A stretch of 64,000 nucleotides of DNA, taken from Gymnopilus junonius. Taxonomy: Eukaryota; Basidiomycota; Agaricomycetes; Agaricales; Galerinaceae. Below, piece by piece: positions 1 through 12,281 of this stretch. Under the pieces are notes generated by a model. The model had not been told where the DNA came from and made no database searches. It saw only the letters and a program-made list of their open reading frames with translations. Position numbers and translations under genes: made by a program. The DNA lies in NCBI GenBank assembly GCA_015501075.1, contig JADNYJ010000006.1:248001-312000 (forward strand), in the 5' to 3' direction. Every line of letters starts with the position of its first letter. Positions within the stretch are counted from its first letter, which is position 1.

Positions 1-1708
1 ATGGACGTGACAAGATGAAGATACGTCGTGGGATTTCCCAATTCATGCTGGATGCGGAAGCAGCTGAGGTGAATGAGAAGATTGATGAAGAGCTCCGGAA
101 ATGGGAAGAGGAATGTGAAAAAGGCCTGCAGGCAAATGGAGAAGAGGAAGAGAAGCAGGAGTGGACAGCTGAGGATTATCAGAGGTACAGCGACATACTC
201 TGAATAATAATATCACTGATATCATCATTCTACAGTGCAGTCGTAGCATTACCTGAAGTGTTGAAGAATGCCCTGAAGGCATGTTCCGACATAACAGGTT
301 GGGTAATTCAAGTTGTGGCTGCAGGTCCATATGGAGCAGACAACGGCGAGATTTGGTGACAGGAGTGAGTCACAAAGATCATTACAGAGGCGCTGCAGCT
401 AACAAGCCTTAGGTACTACTTTGGACCTAAGAACACTGCTGGTTGTACATTCAAAGAAGCATATGCTGATTTCGACAAGAACTTCTACCTTCCTTTCTTG
501 AGACATGTGCATAATTGTTTCCATAAGCATATCATAAACTAGTAAAAACATGGTTGACTTACTTGATTTTTCCAGCCCCAGATGTTCGAGCATCCAGAGT
601 GGTTCACAAACCAGGAACAGACAGTGAGAATGATGTCGGGACTCAGATTCCAGAGCCATCTCAAACGAGCCAAGCACAAGTAGCACTGGAGGTAGAGCAG
701 TCAGGAGAAACAGTACCATCTGAGACTTTGACTCAGGCAAATCCTGCCAAAAGACCAGAGAATGATGATGAAGATAATGAAGATGATGAGGAATCACTGG
801 CAATTCTGGTTGCAAGTCTTCACAAGGACGGATCATGGAATGGAATGTCCACACCATCTCCTGCTATCTTTAGCACACAGGCTGAGATTAGTGATGGATC
901 ACAAAATGGAACATCCACACCATCACCTTATGCTATCTTTAGTGCACAGGCTGAGACTTTGCCTGTGTTTGGTTCAATATTTGGAACATCTGATCAACAA
1001 ACTCCTCCACCCAAGGCAATCACAACTCATACTCCAGGGGTTGCTTCCAACACTGCCAATGCCATAGAGGTGACTATTTCATCTAGGGATGTAGGCGGGC
1101 CTTCAGAGCTGATAGAATATGCATTTGCATGCATGAGAGGGGAGGAACTTCCTCCAATAACCGCTATTTCCCAAAACACAGTGACTAACAGTGATTTAGG
1201 AAGTAACTCCCCTCCTGCAGTAATAGGAGAAGGCCACAACATGACTGTAATGAACCCAGTGCCTGCTCTCAATGGTGACCCCCCAATCGATCCAGTTCTC
1301 CTTGCCCTTCCCATGGCTCCTCTGCCGATGAATTTCCAGGAACCTGTCAGCGCTCTGGACTACACAATTCCCAGTGCCCAGATCAATGACATAATATTGT
1401 GTGACTGCCCAGATCAAGCACAACCAATGGGATCAATCATGAACACTGTGATGAATATTCTGGCATTGCCACTGCAAGGCCCTCAACCACCAAGTATCAC
1501 CTCCTCCGAAGCTGGGGGGAGTAATCCTGCTCAGGAAAAGAGGCGGCAAACTATTGCTATGAATAGACTGAAGCGTAAGCAAGCTGAACTCAAGAACGAA
1601 CTGATCTCCGATGGTGATCAATGCCCTTGCCACATCATCCGAGCCCTGAAGAGACCTGATGCGTCTCCTGGAAAGAATACACAACAAGAGCAGAAAAAGA
1701 GGGGTTGA
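1..1708 (+). CDS. Uncharacterised Agaricomycete protein, 5' end outside the window
   Basis: The reading frame is already open at the left edge, so the start codon lies upstream. Exon ends can be followed at about 184/236 and 355/413, with introns of about 50-60 bp in the same frame. A last junction near 500-576 is uncertain, and the long final exon runs to the stop at 1708. The first exons encode an acidic helix and a block containing 'LPEVLKNALKACSDITGW' and 'YYFGPKNTAG'. This layout resembles large families of mushroom hypothetical proteins that often sit near transposons, though I cannot name a domain. The long C-terminal part is Pro/Ser/Thr-rich and looks disordered, with an acidic stretch and a basic tail (about 'RLKRKQAELKNEL') that could be a short coiled coil. 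No function can be assigned. Confidence 0.6.
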
Positions 1709-1820
1709 AAGCAAACAAAGAAGTAGAAGAATTATATAGGAAATATATTATTATCTTCCCTTGAAACATTCCAAATAACAATGATTAATATTAACGGTGT
1801 GTAAAAAGTAAAAAGTACAG

Positions 1821-1900
1821 TGACCAGCAGGATTGAACCCAATCATACAAGAAAACAACTAAAGATCAGCAGTTACATTACCAACTGTACCAAACACTCT
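1821..1900 (-). repeat. tRNA-derived SINE-like or decayed tRNA segment
   Basis: Read on the minus strand, this segment has an A-box-like TTGGTACAGTTGG (rc of about 1882-1893) followed 43 bases later by a B-box-like GGTTCAATCC (rc of about 1829-1839). A possible five-pair anticodon stem (AACTG/TAGTT) lies between them. The T-stem and acceptor stem do not pair well and the spacing is too long for a functional tRNA. A tRNA-derived SINE head or dead tRNA fits best. Confidence 0.4.
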
Positions 1901-2769
1901 TGTATGGTTTAGCTCCTTCCAATATATCAAATATCCATGAGGGAGATTCCGAGCGCGGTTGAGTGCAACCATGCTGGAGTGTGATCATCATCTACTTTAC
2001 TGTTAGCTAAACAAAGTAAAATTCTTTGCATTCAAATGACTTACTACCAATAAAGTTACAAACAAATGTACCTAATGATGAGTCATGTATAATCATACTA
2101 CTAAGAGGTAAGTGGACGATATTGATGGTAAATGCAAACGCGAGGTAGTATTTACTGCGGATTCAGGCCATGGGAGCGTTATCTAATCGAATGTAAGCAC
2201 TGCTGTTGATGACGATGTCGAGGAGAATTGATTGCTGTCACTGCCGCGCGGGCACCCCGGAAGGCAAACTATATCCGGAATTACCGGGGCCGAGACGGTT
2301 GTTCCAGAAGGAAGGCATTTGATGGCTGTGAAGTATGATCACAGTTGATGGCTGGGCCGCACAATGAGCAGCCATGATGCACATGTGGAAGCCGGCGACG
2401 AGCCCATTTTGGGTAGGAAATGTCCCGGTCCAGGCCGGACACCACATTCAAAAGGTCTACTCTAATGATGTGCACAGCGGGGACCTACTCTGGTTAGAGT
2501 AAAGTGTGCACGGTCCTTTTACTCTAATTTAGAGTCTTTGCGTGCACAGAAACTGCGTTATCGACTCTCCAGAACTGTACGGAAAATGCGATTGGAGGGT
2601 GGGTAAAACGGTAAATTCGACATTGGTGTGGTTGAACATCGACGAAAAAAGGAAGGTGCGAATATCTCGAAATTGGCGAGAGCGATCTATGAACGAGCAC
2701 TCTGCGCCATCAATTAACGCTCAGGCGTCAGGAGTTGGCGTCCATCCCGGTGGCGGGGGATAAACAGTC

Positions 2770-2945
2770 AAACCGGGCTGCAAATACATAATAGATACAT
2801 TGTTAGCCCGAGAACTATCACAATAAACAGAAGACAAATCAAAAGCAATATGACAGAGCATCGGAATACGAACAGGAAGACAGTGCGAGAAGTACGGGTT
2901 CTGGTAGATGCAGGTGTTCGGAGCAGCGCACACCTCAATATATAA
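2770..2945 (-). repeat. Dispersed repeat, copy 1 (inverted relative to copy 2 at about 14.6 kb)
   Basis: The reverse complement of this segment matches 14603-14770 at roughly three quarters of positions by eye. Shared blocks include ACCTGCATC, AGAACCCGTAC, GCACTGT, CCTGTTCGTATT and ATTGCTTTTG. Both copies lie in gene-free DNA. It is likely a fragment of a transposable element (an LTR fragment or MITE); no terminal repeats could be fixed. Confidence 0.5.
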
Positions 2946-4139
2946 TTGACGGGCACAGGTGAATTGATTAGTATATATCTAACAGGAATAAAATCCTTGT
3001 GGTGCAGACCGTTGGGCCGGTATAACCAATACCTCCACCAGGTAAATGTCAACAACGCGAGGTATTTAGTAAAATTCGTCGAGGAGAAGGGGAGAAACAA
3101 ATTTGCTCCTTACATTGATTCCACTCTTGTGCCAGTTGTGCCGCCACAAAAGGAGCAAGGGCGAAAAGGCCCAAGAAGTACTTGAATGTCAATAAGATGA
3201 TTGGAAGATGAACTGTGAAGATGTAATAGCTCGAGCTTCGAGTTCACAGGACTATTTCTGAACTTGAGCACGGTTATATAGTATCCAATTTCCCCAGACG
3301 GGTCCTATCGTACCTCCTCCTCCTTAAACCTAGTCAGTAAAAAAAAGGCTAGAGGTTAATTTGACCGAAAATCTGCTGCAGGGGTGACGTCCCCAGCCGG
3401 GCCCAGCGATAAGAAGTTTCAAAGCCCAACCAGGTGATTGATTAATCGATCATGAATCATGATCATAGGATTAAGTAGGTCAGAAATTGTCCTGGTTTAT
3501 CCGTAGGGCGAAAGCTAAAGGGGTACCCCTGGCCTTTGCATTTGAGGCATCAGTATGTCTTCCATCAATCGTGTTCCCCGTTCCGTGGTCCAGTAATCAG
3601 TATGCGTGCAGCAGTTCGCTCATGAGCCCAAGTGATAATGATGATTCACCCAGGAAATCGAATAGGAACTTCGGTTAAAAATCGGTCGGTGAGCAATCCC
3701 CGTCATGATCAGATCGCATGGACAATGCGTAACTTTGGAAAATGTACGCAGGCTTTTACACTTATCTTTAGGGTAGTGTAAGATCTGCCGGTTACCTTTA
3801 CTTTGACCTACATCCTACCGACATCACATATACATACGCGCGAATCGGCGGCGGGGCGGAGGGAAGGTGGTCCGAGTCCGGAAATCATGGAGAAGGATAA
3901 AGATCTGACCTTCTTTGATTGAGGATTTCTAACCTCCCTCCCAAGACATTGAGTTGTAAGCAGAACGGGTGGTATTCTGGGCCTGGATGGAAGTTCGAAG
4001 AAGACAGAGCCAGGTTAATTTTAAGCAGGTTCCCCAGAACTACAAGCTACCACGCGCGTGGACGTCGGAAGAGGACCTTGTCCGATGGTCACTCCTTGAC
4101 GAGGAGAAACTGACGAACCCATGGTTGGCTGTTTGTCAC

Positions 4140-5226
4140 TTAATTGTTTGCAGGAAATTCCATGTTATAGGACAAAAAGAAATGCAATTGAAGACTATGA
4201 ATCCGACGTTGGCGTGGTTGAATTTGAAGGGGAGGCGAACGAGAAGAGGATGTGGTATTCGAAGGCGTGGATGAAGGTGGTAATGACGGTGGAGGCACAG
4301 ATTCGTGTAGCGATGATGTGCTTGTATTTGGAGATTGCAGCATCGCCTGCGAATTATCCCCCAGCGGCGGAGCGAGCTTTATTCGAGGAAGGTGCACTGG
4401 CATGTCGGTCACATCTTGCGCCTGCTCATTCATGCCGTTTTCGATTACTTTTTCTAGGATCCTGGCAAGGTCGTTGTACCTACGAAAGCGCGCAGAAAAT
4501 AGTCAATATCAGGAGTAAGCAAAACTGACAGGTCAACAAGAGCAGAATAGAACAGCCAAGGCGATAATGAAATATAAAAACAGAGAAATGAACGTAAACG
4601 TACCGCTCCCTCTGCAAGTCCTTCTCATCCTCCCACTGCCTCACGAGCTCATCCACACGCGTCGTCAGCCCCACAAGACGCGTTCCAAGATCCTCCAGCT
4701 GCTCGTCGACGGTATCCCGCCGCTTCGAAGCGTTCCGCGAGCTGCGCCATGTTTCTGCGATGATGAGCGCCGCAGCGACGGAGAACAAGAAGCCTTCTGC
4801 TAATGCGTTGGCGCCATTATCTATTGCCCTGAAGGAGGAACAATGTTAGGGCGCGGAAGGTACTAGCACGGCAGAAAGGGGGTGAGGGGGCACGAGACGT
4901 ACTTGGCTTCTGCGAGTGGTCTGATATGCTTGGATGCAGGCTCTCCGAGGATGTTCTGACGTAGCTTCACCTCTGAGCGGTACATGAACTGCGCGAGGTC
5001 CACACATAGCGCTCTGAATCTTTCGTGCCTAAAGGGATCAACAGGCACTTAGGATTCAGCATTTCCCAGCACAGAGATAGAGGAACGCACTGTTTGACCT
5101 GTTGTTTAATTTGATTGGATATAGGCTTGGCTAATGTCTATCCTTAAAATTCATCAGAAAGAACCCAAGAATAAAGGAAAGTGGACGCACCCTGATTATA
5201 AGAGTGGCTATTTTAGCAGATGCCAT
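4140..5226 (-). CDS. OPA3-like mitochondrial protein
   Basis: Five exons read down the minus strand: 5226-5191, 5137-5091, 5028-4903, 4828-4604 and 4479-4140. They join in frame to 257 codons plus stop. The N-terminus 'MASAKIATLIIRTLAKPIS' and the block 'EGFLFSVAAALIIAETWRSS' followed by a coiled coil are the hallmarks of the OPA3 family. These are small mitochondrial-membrane proteins; the human member is mutated in optic atrophy type 3 and the yeast member is Yor... -like of unknown biochemistry. The Ser/Pro-rich tail after the coiled coil (exon 5) extends the protein beyond the usual 140-200 residues. The start is fixed by the conserved N-terminus. The gene is divergent from CWC2, with 311 bp between start codons. 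Confidence 0.85.
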
Positions 5227-5434
5227 GGATGCAAGGTTATTTATTTATTCCCGAGTCAAAGTTGAAAGAGTCTATGGTTGATTAGGATATAGTAGATTAA
5301 TCCAGATTCCAGGTAGCCAGTAGATAGAGAGACAAGCAAGAGCAATCGGGTGTGGTCGCCACCAGTCAGGCTGCGTTATTCCGTGCCGACGACATTAGCA
5401 GACGGGTCATTGTGGCGGCCAGTGGCGGTGTAGC

Positions 5435-5441
5435 TGACTCA
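5435..5441. promoter_or_regulatory. AP-1-like TGACTCA site in the OPA3/CWC2 divergent promoter
   Basis: A consensus TGACTCA heptamer lies in the 311 bp shared upstream region of the two divergent genes. bZIP factors of the Gcn4/AP-1 type bind such sites. Function is inferred from sequence only. Confidence 0.3.
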
Positions 5442-5537
5442 GCGTACTTACCTTATTGATATACATGGTTGGCCGTCGTTGGCAGTGACTCCTTTGGATC
5501 TTCCCCTCATTGTTTTTCTCCTCTGCCGACAGTGACC

Positions 5538-6925
5538 ATGAGCTCGACGATAACGGAAACAGAGATAGAAGTGCCGCCTTTGCCACCCCCTATACCCCAG
5601 GCACCACGGCCTCCAAAGAAGTTAAAGCCCGCCAGAAAACAGGTTAAACCTGGAGATGTGGTCAAGACGGAAACGGTGCAGACGGGGAAGGAGTACAGTA
5701 CGTGCAAATTGTATATTGTCTTGAGAAGGTAGAGGATACCCTCTGACGCCAGTTTTTTTCTATTTGAATAGATATTTGGTACAATAAATGGGCAGGCGGT
5801 GATCGTGAAGACAGTTATTCAAAGTACGTGCATCAATATCCATTCACTCATAGGACAATCACCCTAACTTCCTTCCCTTCTTATCAGCAAAACAAAATCC
5901 CAAACGCGATGCAATATCAAAAACGACACAGGGCTTACCCGGGCCAACACCACAGGGATGAAATACACCTGTCTTTTCTTCGCCAGGGGATGCTGTCCTT
6001 ATGGTTGGGAGTGCGAATACCGGCACACCCTCCCCACAGCCAACGAGGACTTGCCGGACTCCTCCAAAGACTGCTTCGCGCGCGACAAGTTCGCGGATTA
6101 TCGCGACGATATGGGCGGTGTTGGCAGCTTTAATAGGCAGAATCGGACGCTATATGTGGGGAGGATCAAGGAGACGGGGACTGGTCCGGAGACAGAGGAG
6201 GTTGTGGCGAGGCATTTTAGAGAGTGGGGGACTATTGAGAGGAGTGAGTTGCCGTCAATTTCTCTTTTATTCCTCGCTTTTTCTGTTTACTATGAACATC
6301 GAATGCTGACCCTTTTTTCTCTTCCTTTCTTCCAGTCCGAGTATTGCAATACCGTTCCGTAGCATTCGTAACCTACGTCTCCGAATTCAACGCCCAATTT
6401 GCCAAAGAAGCCATGGCCTGCCAGTCCCTCGACAATGACGAGATTCTCAACGTCCGCTGGGCCACCGAGGACCCGAACCCCGTCCAGAAAGTCGCAGAGA
6501 AGCGCCGGCTGGAAGTCATGGGCCAGGAGGCCATCCAAGCTCGGATGGACCCCCGGATCGTGGACGCCATGCGCGCGGTGAGGGCGCTGGAGGATGGCGT
6601 TGAGTTGGAGGACGAGGGTCCGGAGGTGGAGGAGCCTCAAGATGATGATGAGGATGAAGATATGGAGCCAGAGGCGAAGAGGCGGAGGATAGAGAATGGT
6701 CCTTCTGCTTCTGCTTCACCACCACTATCACAGGCTGAATCCGAAACGCCTCCCAATCCAACTGGGCTTCTCAGCGCTGACACGTTGGAAGGTTTGAAAT
6801 ACTTTGCTGAGATCCGGAAACGAAACGGTGCCACCGCAGCTCCACAGCAGCGTGCGCCTCCGCCAGTGGTGGTCAAGCCGGCTGGACTAGGGTTGGCGGA
6901 TTATGGGAGCGACGATGAGGATTAG
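5538..6925 (+). CDS. CWC2: Pre-mRNA-splicing factor CWC2 (RBM22/Ecm2-Cwc2 family)
   Basis: Four exons (5538-5697, 5772-5823, 5888-6243, 6336-6925) join to 385 codons. The N-terminal Torus region carries 'WYNKWAGGD', followed by a CCCH zinc finger with 'CLFFARGCCPYGWECEYRH'. An RRM follows, with RNP-like 'RTLYVGRI' and 'RSVAFVTYVS'. An acidic tail ends in a Gly-leucine-rich 'LGLADYGSDDED'. CWC2 joins the NineTeen complex and contacts U6 snRNA and the intron near the spliceosome's catalytic core. The start at 5538 (MSSTITETE) was preferred over an in-frame ATG at 5469 because it follows a pyrimidine-rich leader; this choice is not certain. Divergent from the OPA3-like gene. Confidence 0.9.
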
Positions 6926-7309
6926 AGGTGCTATTGTGTATGTGGACTCGGGAGGTTCTTATGAGGGGCAGAGGACTAGCGTGTATTTTCTCACTTTATT
7001 TTGCTAAAAAAAATTGTAACTGCCTGCATATCCCACCGCACAATCTGGACATTTTTTTTTCGTGGTGCAAACGTTGGGTGATTGATACGGAACATCAAAG
7101 CTCTGGAGGGTTGATGGAAAATATAAATACCATGTTTGTTGTACAAGTACACGCTTAGAGAGAGGCAAATATGAAAGAAAAGTGTAGCCATATGTGTGTA
7201 ATAGGAAGACGTCCAAGGTCCATACATATATGTGTATGACCAGCATAATCCATACAGCACCTGCACACCGATCAAATCCAAATTCCAGAGTTTTGAATCC
7301 AGAGGGTCC
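6926..7309. other. Intergenic, convergent 3' ends
   Basis: Between the CWC2 and TMA46-like stop codons. A/T-rich DNA that probably holds both 3' untranslated regions; no gene or repeat is seen. Confidence 0.5.
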
Positions 7310-8888
7310 TCAAGCCCCTTGCGTCGGCGTCGACGTCCCGCCAGTCCCGCCTTCCAGCACCACCGCCACATTTCCGCCATCCAGAGACAGACTGGCGATC
7401 CTGAGATTCTCCTCCTCCAGGTCCTCCTCCTCCTTCCTCCGTCTGTACTGCTCAAGATCCCAATCGTCCGACGCGTCGCCTTCGTCTTCGTCTTGGAACC
7501 ATTCCGGGTTGTATTGGAACTATTGTAAGTGGGAAGAAAAGAACATTGTCAGTCGGAAAGTTCTCTCCAGCAGGGGTGATGATGACGACAAGAGGGGAAC
7601 ATGATACATACCAGATCTCTTCCACTCATACCACTGCTCTTGCCCGCGGCGCTCTGTAGGTCCTTGGCTTTCTTCATAGCCTCTTCCTCCGCTTGTTTCT
7701 TGTCCATCCTCGTCTTCTTCCAGACGGCAAATGATTCTCGTGTAACGGGTGTCAAGGTGGTGCCTAATTTATGCCGCTATAGCCACAGAAAAGTGAAATA
7801 AATACAGGAATATCAATCAACATCTTGCACTCCGTAACCACTAAACGAATGACACATACCTCAACCTCCAAGAACTCCTCCAGACTGATGACATTCGCTT
7901 TGGCAGCCTCATCTGCCGCCTTTCTTTGGCTCTTGAGCACGAATCCGGGCGGGAGCGCATGTCGGTACTGGCAGTTCTCACCACCGTTGGGACATTCCCA
8001 GAACCACCCGAATTTCTGGGTTTCGATCGCTTCGATGAAGTATTTGCAGACGATCTACAGGATGCAGGGAGGGGTATTAGCAGGATTATAGAGGTGAGTT
8101 TGAGAGCTCGTACGTCGGTTGTTGTTCTTGGGTTACCGTGTTTTGATAAGACGACGTTCCGTAGTTTCTCTTCGTCCCAATTCTCCATCGTATCTGGATA
8201 TATTACCGTCAGCCCCATCAAATCAGAGAGAAAGAAAATTGGAATGCAACCTACCCTGGGCTTTATCCTCTCTTGAATCCTCATACAGATTCTTCTTCTC
8301 CACCTTGCGGCCAACATTTATATCATGACTGAACTTACACTTATTTCCCTTGTCGCAATTCCCCGCCTTGAAAAACGCACACAGTACCGTCTTGGGGTCA
8401 ACGCCGAACGGGACCTTTTGCACCTGCACAGGTTTGAACAGGGCCGCTTCCTCCTTCTTCCTTTTCTCCTCCTCCAATTGGGCTTTAGCACGCAGCGCTT
8501 TTTCTTTTTCCTTCTCCAGCGCCTCGCGTGATTTTCCGGCCATGGACGCCTGCTGTTGTATACGGGCTACTTCGGCTTTGACTTTTGCTGATTTGTTTTT
8601 CTGTGCAGAGGAGAGTTATAGATTTGGGGTTTATGGTGAGTCAACTTTTGTCGACGGGTGACATGCCTCCCCCTCTCGAATTACAATCGCAAAGAGAGAG
8701 ACAGGGAGCAAAAGCGGGGAAGTGCGTAAAGAGGTAATACGAACATTTTTCATCCCAAAAGTCTGTGCGCATAGTTAACGATCCTTGTCCTGTTTCATAG
8801 GAAAAAAAATAAAAGTTATAGATCTGATTACCTTGTCCTCCTTGACTTTGTTGGAGGAGCCCGCTGGCTGTTTTCCTTTCGGTGGCAT
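7310..8888 (-). CDS. TMA46 / ZC3H15-like DRG family regulatory protein
   Basis: Seven exons: 8888-8832, 8762-8745 (only 18 bp), 8600-8255, 8193-8114, 8054-7860, 7776-7612 and 7519-7310. They join to 356 codons. The start '[19 protein letters not shown]' and the Lys-rich helix are typical. Two CCCH zinc fingers follow, '[19 protein letters not shown]' and one ending '[18 protein letters not shown]'. The C-terminal third contains '[18 protein letters not shown]', the region that binds the GTPase DRG1/Rbg1 in this family. The yeast homologue Tma46 associates with ribosomes, and Rbg1-Tma46 help resolve stalled translation. Convergent with CWC2, 384 bp between stop codons. No frame problems. Confidence 0.88.
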
Positions 8889-9266
8889 GATGAAAGAGTT
8901 TCGTGAGGAGTTGTGATGATATCAGAGGGATATGGAGAGAAATATGTTTGAAATTATGGAGGAGGGCAGTGTGGTTCCGATGAATCTGATGGTCGACTGC
9001 CTCGAGTCGCAGGGAGATCAGGGGGCACACGTGATGTAGCTCTCATTTGATTCTCCAGTTCAAACTGGTTGACTCTTTCTCTGCATCTCTTGGGGAATTT
9101 AGGAGAAGGCTGCGGAGGCCAAGTTTCTAAATTCAACCAAGTACGTCCAAAAAATGCTTATACGGGTCGTTGCTAACCTGAATTTCTAGAGCCTATACCA
9201 TAGAAAAACGACTCCATGAAGCTTTGCGCTGGAACATGACTTTTGGAGTTCATCTACTAAATCGAT

Positions 9267-12200
9267 ATGTTACACGGCAAGTCTCCTCGCATGGAAGGCT
9301 TTCAAAACGCGTTGGACGCCTTAGACCTGGTTCCAAGACTTCCAACGACACTCGCGCGGTATCTACCCTTCCGACCTATGCTTCTTCCCTCCTTGACCCA
9401 AATAATTATCACAGGTAGTGGCAGTTCTCAGCAACAAACGTCAATCACCATTGTTAAAAACCCTCGATTCCCAGAAACTACGATCAAAGGATCGAGAAGT
9501 GTACGACTTTTCGGGAAGCTATGGTCCCGCCTAACCGTCTCGATCGTGGGGTCCAAAGTCCCCTTGTACTACAACAGAAGTCCTACGAATGATGCATGGC
9601 AGCGCCTCTTCCCTTTCAACACTGTTGGGGCACTGTATTATCACCCCCCGTCACCTGATACGCCGTTGTCTGCCTGGCCTCGCGTTGCCGGGATTCGGTT
9701 CCGCATAATGCACAATCTGGTACAGTTCGACGACGGCGAGGACCTCAAGTTGCCCAATGGCGATGTTTGGCAGATTAATTTAGATAGATTGATCAGGGCG
9801 GCTTATCTCAGGCCACTGCTTGAGAAATTGCAGAGGGAGAAATTGGTGAAGAAAGGTGATATCACTTATTTTCGGGAATGCCAGAGGGTGTCAACGAATA
9901 GTCCATTACCTCCCATTTATTCCCTCAACCCTCGAAGAATTCGATCATGGGGCCAGAAAGTGTTCTACCTCTCGGGAGGCCATCAGCTAGCATTCAAGTC
10001 GCGCCGGACAATTCATCCCACCAGACAACCATCACTCTACACAACTCTACCCCTCTAGAAAACTCCAACCCACCAGCCAACTCCGTTTCACCATACAACT
10101 CCATCCCACCAGATGCTCCTACCTCACCCGAGAGCACAACCTGCACGATTCACTACCATGTTCTCAAGCCTGATGGCAATGGATTCCCTCCTTACACCGT
10201 CGGCGTACTATACTACTTCCAGCCGCCTGACAAGGTTTTTGAAGGTGGAATTCGCTTCCGCCTCATGTCCGACGTGTCAAAATTTGGCGACAGTGAGGAC
10301 CTCAAGTTGCCTAATGGCGACGTCTGGCAGATCCCCTTGGTCAATCTGGCCACTCAGGCTGGTTGGAAACCGTTTCTTGAGAAATTGAAGAGGGAAAACT
10401 TGGTGGAGGAAGATGTTATCGCTGGTCTGATTAGAAATCATCGACCTATGATTCGTACCCTCGACCCTCGAAAATTGCAGTTATCGGGTCAAGAAGTATT
10501 TGACTTGTCGGGGATACTACGCACTGCCATTCACGTCCTACCAGATTACTCGACCCCACCCGACAACTCAGTCTGCTCCATTTTCTACCATAGAATTATT
10601 AAGGATGACAACCACAGATTCCCTCCCGGCACCGTCGGTGCACTGTATTACCATCTGCCTCCTCCTCACAACGTCAACGCTGGGGGTATCCGGTTCCGCC
10701 TCATGACTGACGTGTCGCAATTCGACTCTGGAGAGGATCTCAAGTTGCCCACTGGTGACGTCTGGCAGATCCCACTGTACAGATTGGCCAATTGGGCTGG
10801 TTGGAAACCGCTTCTCCAGAAACTGGAGGATGAAAATTTAGTGGATGAGGGGGTTATCGCTGGTTTGACCAACAAATGTGAATATGTAGTTCATACTCTT
10901 GACCCTCGAAAAATGCAATTGTCGCGTCAAGGAGTAATTGACCTGTCGGGGATCCTACGCACTGCCATTCACGTCTTGCCAGATAACTCCACCCCACTTA
11001 ACAACTCAACCTGCTCCATTTACTATCATAGAATTCTTAAGGATGACAACCACAGATTCCCTCCTGGCACCGTCGGTGCACTGTATTTCCATCCTCCGCC
11101 TCCTCATAATCCCAACGCTGGGGGCATCCGGTTCCGTCTCATGGCTGACGTGGCACAATTCGACGACGGCGAGGATCTCAAATTGCCCAAGGGCACCGTC
11201 TGGCAGATCTCCTTGTTCAGATTGGCCACTCAGGCTGTCTGGAAGCCATTTCTTGAGAAATTGAAGACGGAAGACTTGGTGGGGGAAAAGGCTATCCCTG
11301 ATCTGATTATAAATTATCAACCTATAGTTCATACCCTGGACCCTCACAAAATGCAATTGTCAGATCAAGAAGTATTCGACCTGTCGGGGATACTACACAC
11401 TACTGTTCGCGTCCTGCCAGATGACCCCACTCCGCATGGCAACTCAGCCTGCAGCATCTACTACCATAAATTTACCAAGATTGACAACCAAAGATTCCCT
11501 CCTGGCACTGTCGGTGCACTGTATTATCATCTGCCCCCTCATAATGCTGTCGCTGGCAGCATCCGATTCCGCCTGATGGCTGACGTGTCACAATTCGACT
11601 CTGGCGAGGACCTCAAATTGCCCTCGGGTAGTGTCTGGCACATCCCGCTGCACAAACTCGTGATAGCCAGCGAATGGGAGCCGCTTCTGAGAGTTGTGAG
11701 GAAGGAATCACTGGTGGATGAGGCGGTTATCACTGATTTGCAAAAGCTTTGGGATAAACCCCCTCTAAATTTCAATTACCATTACGAGCTGGGCCAGCCT
11801 TTTGTTATTGACTTGGAACACGCCACTATCACGAGGGGTTTCATAAACAGGTCAATGGCTCACTCCTTTTTTGGAACTCCATCGAAAGAATGAAGAGATC
11901 CATGCGCGAAAGAACGAAAGTGTGGCAACCGTATACCGGTGCGTTGAAATATCTTTTTTCCGATCTACGAGCTGTGAACTTAAAGCAATGATCCTTCACC
12001 TCACAGGTCGCTTCCTCGTCCGCTTGGAATTGTCGACAGTTTCATCCCCTTCTCAAGCCCCTGAACAAGGCCTGGTGTTCAGAGTGCTGGAGGTTTTAAC
12101 ACCTTTCCAGTGTCATGTCCCTCCTGAACATGATTTACTGGTGGATCCGGTTCCCGGCGAACTCCTTCAACGACGCTCCATGAAAGCTGAAAATCCCGAG

Positions 12201-12275
12201 CCGTATTTCTATAGCCTGAAAAGTCGAAAGGATGGTGCGATTATCGCTGCATTTGCTGGCATATCGTTGTCGTAG
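9267..12275 (+). CDS. Multi-repeat Agaricomycete protein ('FPPGTVGALYY' repeats), two frame breaks
   Basis: The gene encodes about five tandem copies of a ~146-residue unit. Unit starts marked by a Cys codon lie at 10142, 10574, 11012 and 11450 (spacing 432, 438, 438 bp); a first unit precedes them. Each unit runs through 'FPPGTVGALYYH', 'GGIRFRLM', 'GEDLKLPNGDVWQIPL', 'LVDEGVI' and 'VFDLSGILRTAIHVLPD'. The family is widespread in mushrooms but unnamed to me. Two -1 frame breaks separate otherwise colinear coding: one near 9976-9985 inside 'LSG...', one at a six-T run (11867-11872). A 67 bp intron (11939-12006) precedes the last exon, as in the 13.4 kb paralogue. Either this is a recent pseudogene or the breaks are consensus errors. 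Upstream exons before 9267 are possible. Confidence 0.6.
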
Positions 12276-12281
12276 CAGTTA

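Larger units (their letters stand above)
1709..4139. other. Gene-free interval with repeat debris
   Basis: Apart from the SINE-like segment and dispersed repeat copy 1, no convincing gene is seen. Open frames here are short, overlap on several strands and show no splice structure or recognisable motif. Around 3440-3475 the sequence is rich in short TGATCATGAATCATGATCA-type palindromes. Confidence 0.5.

Noticed and set aside
2230..3185. Several overlapping short frames as small genes
   Set aside because: They overlap on both strands, include the dispersed repeat and lack splice signals or conserved sequence.
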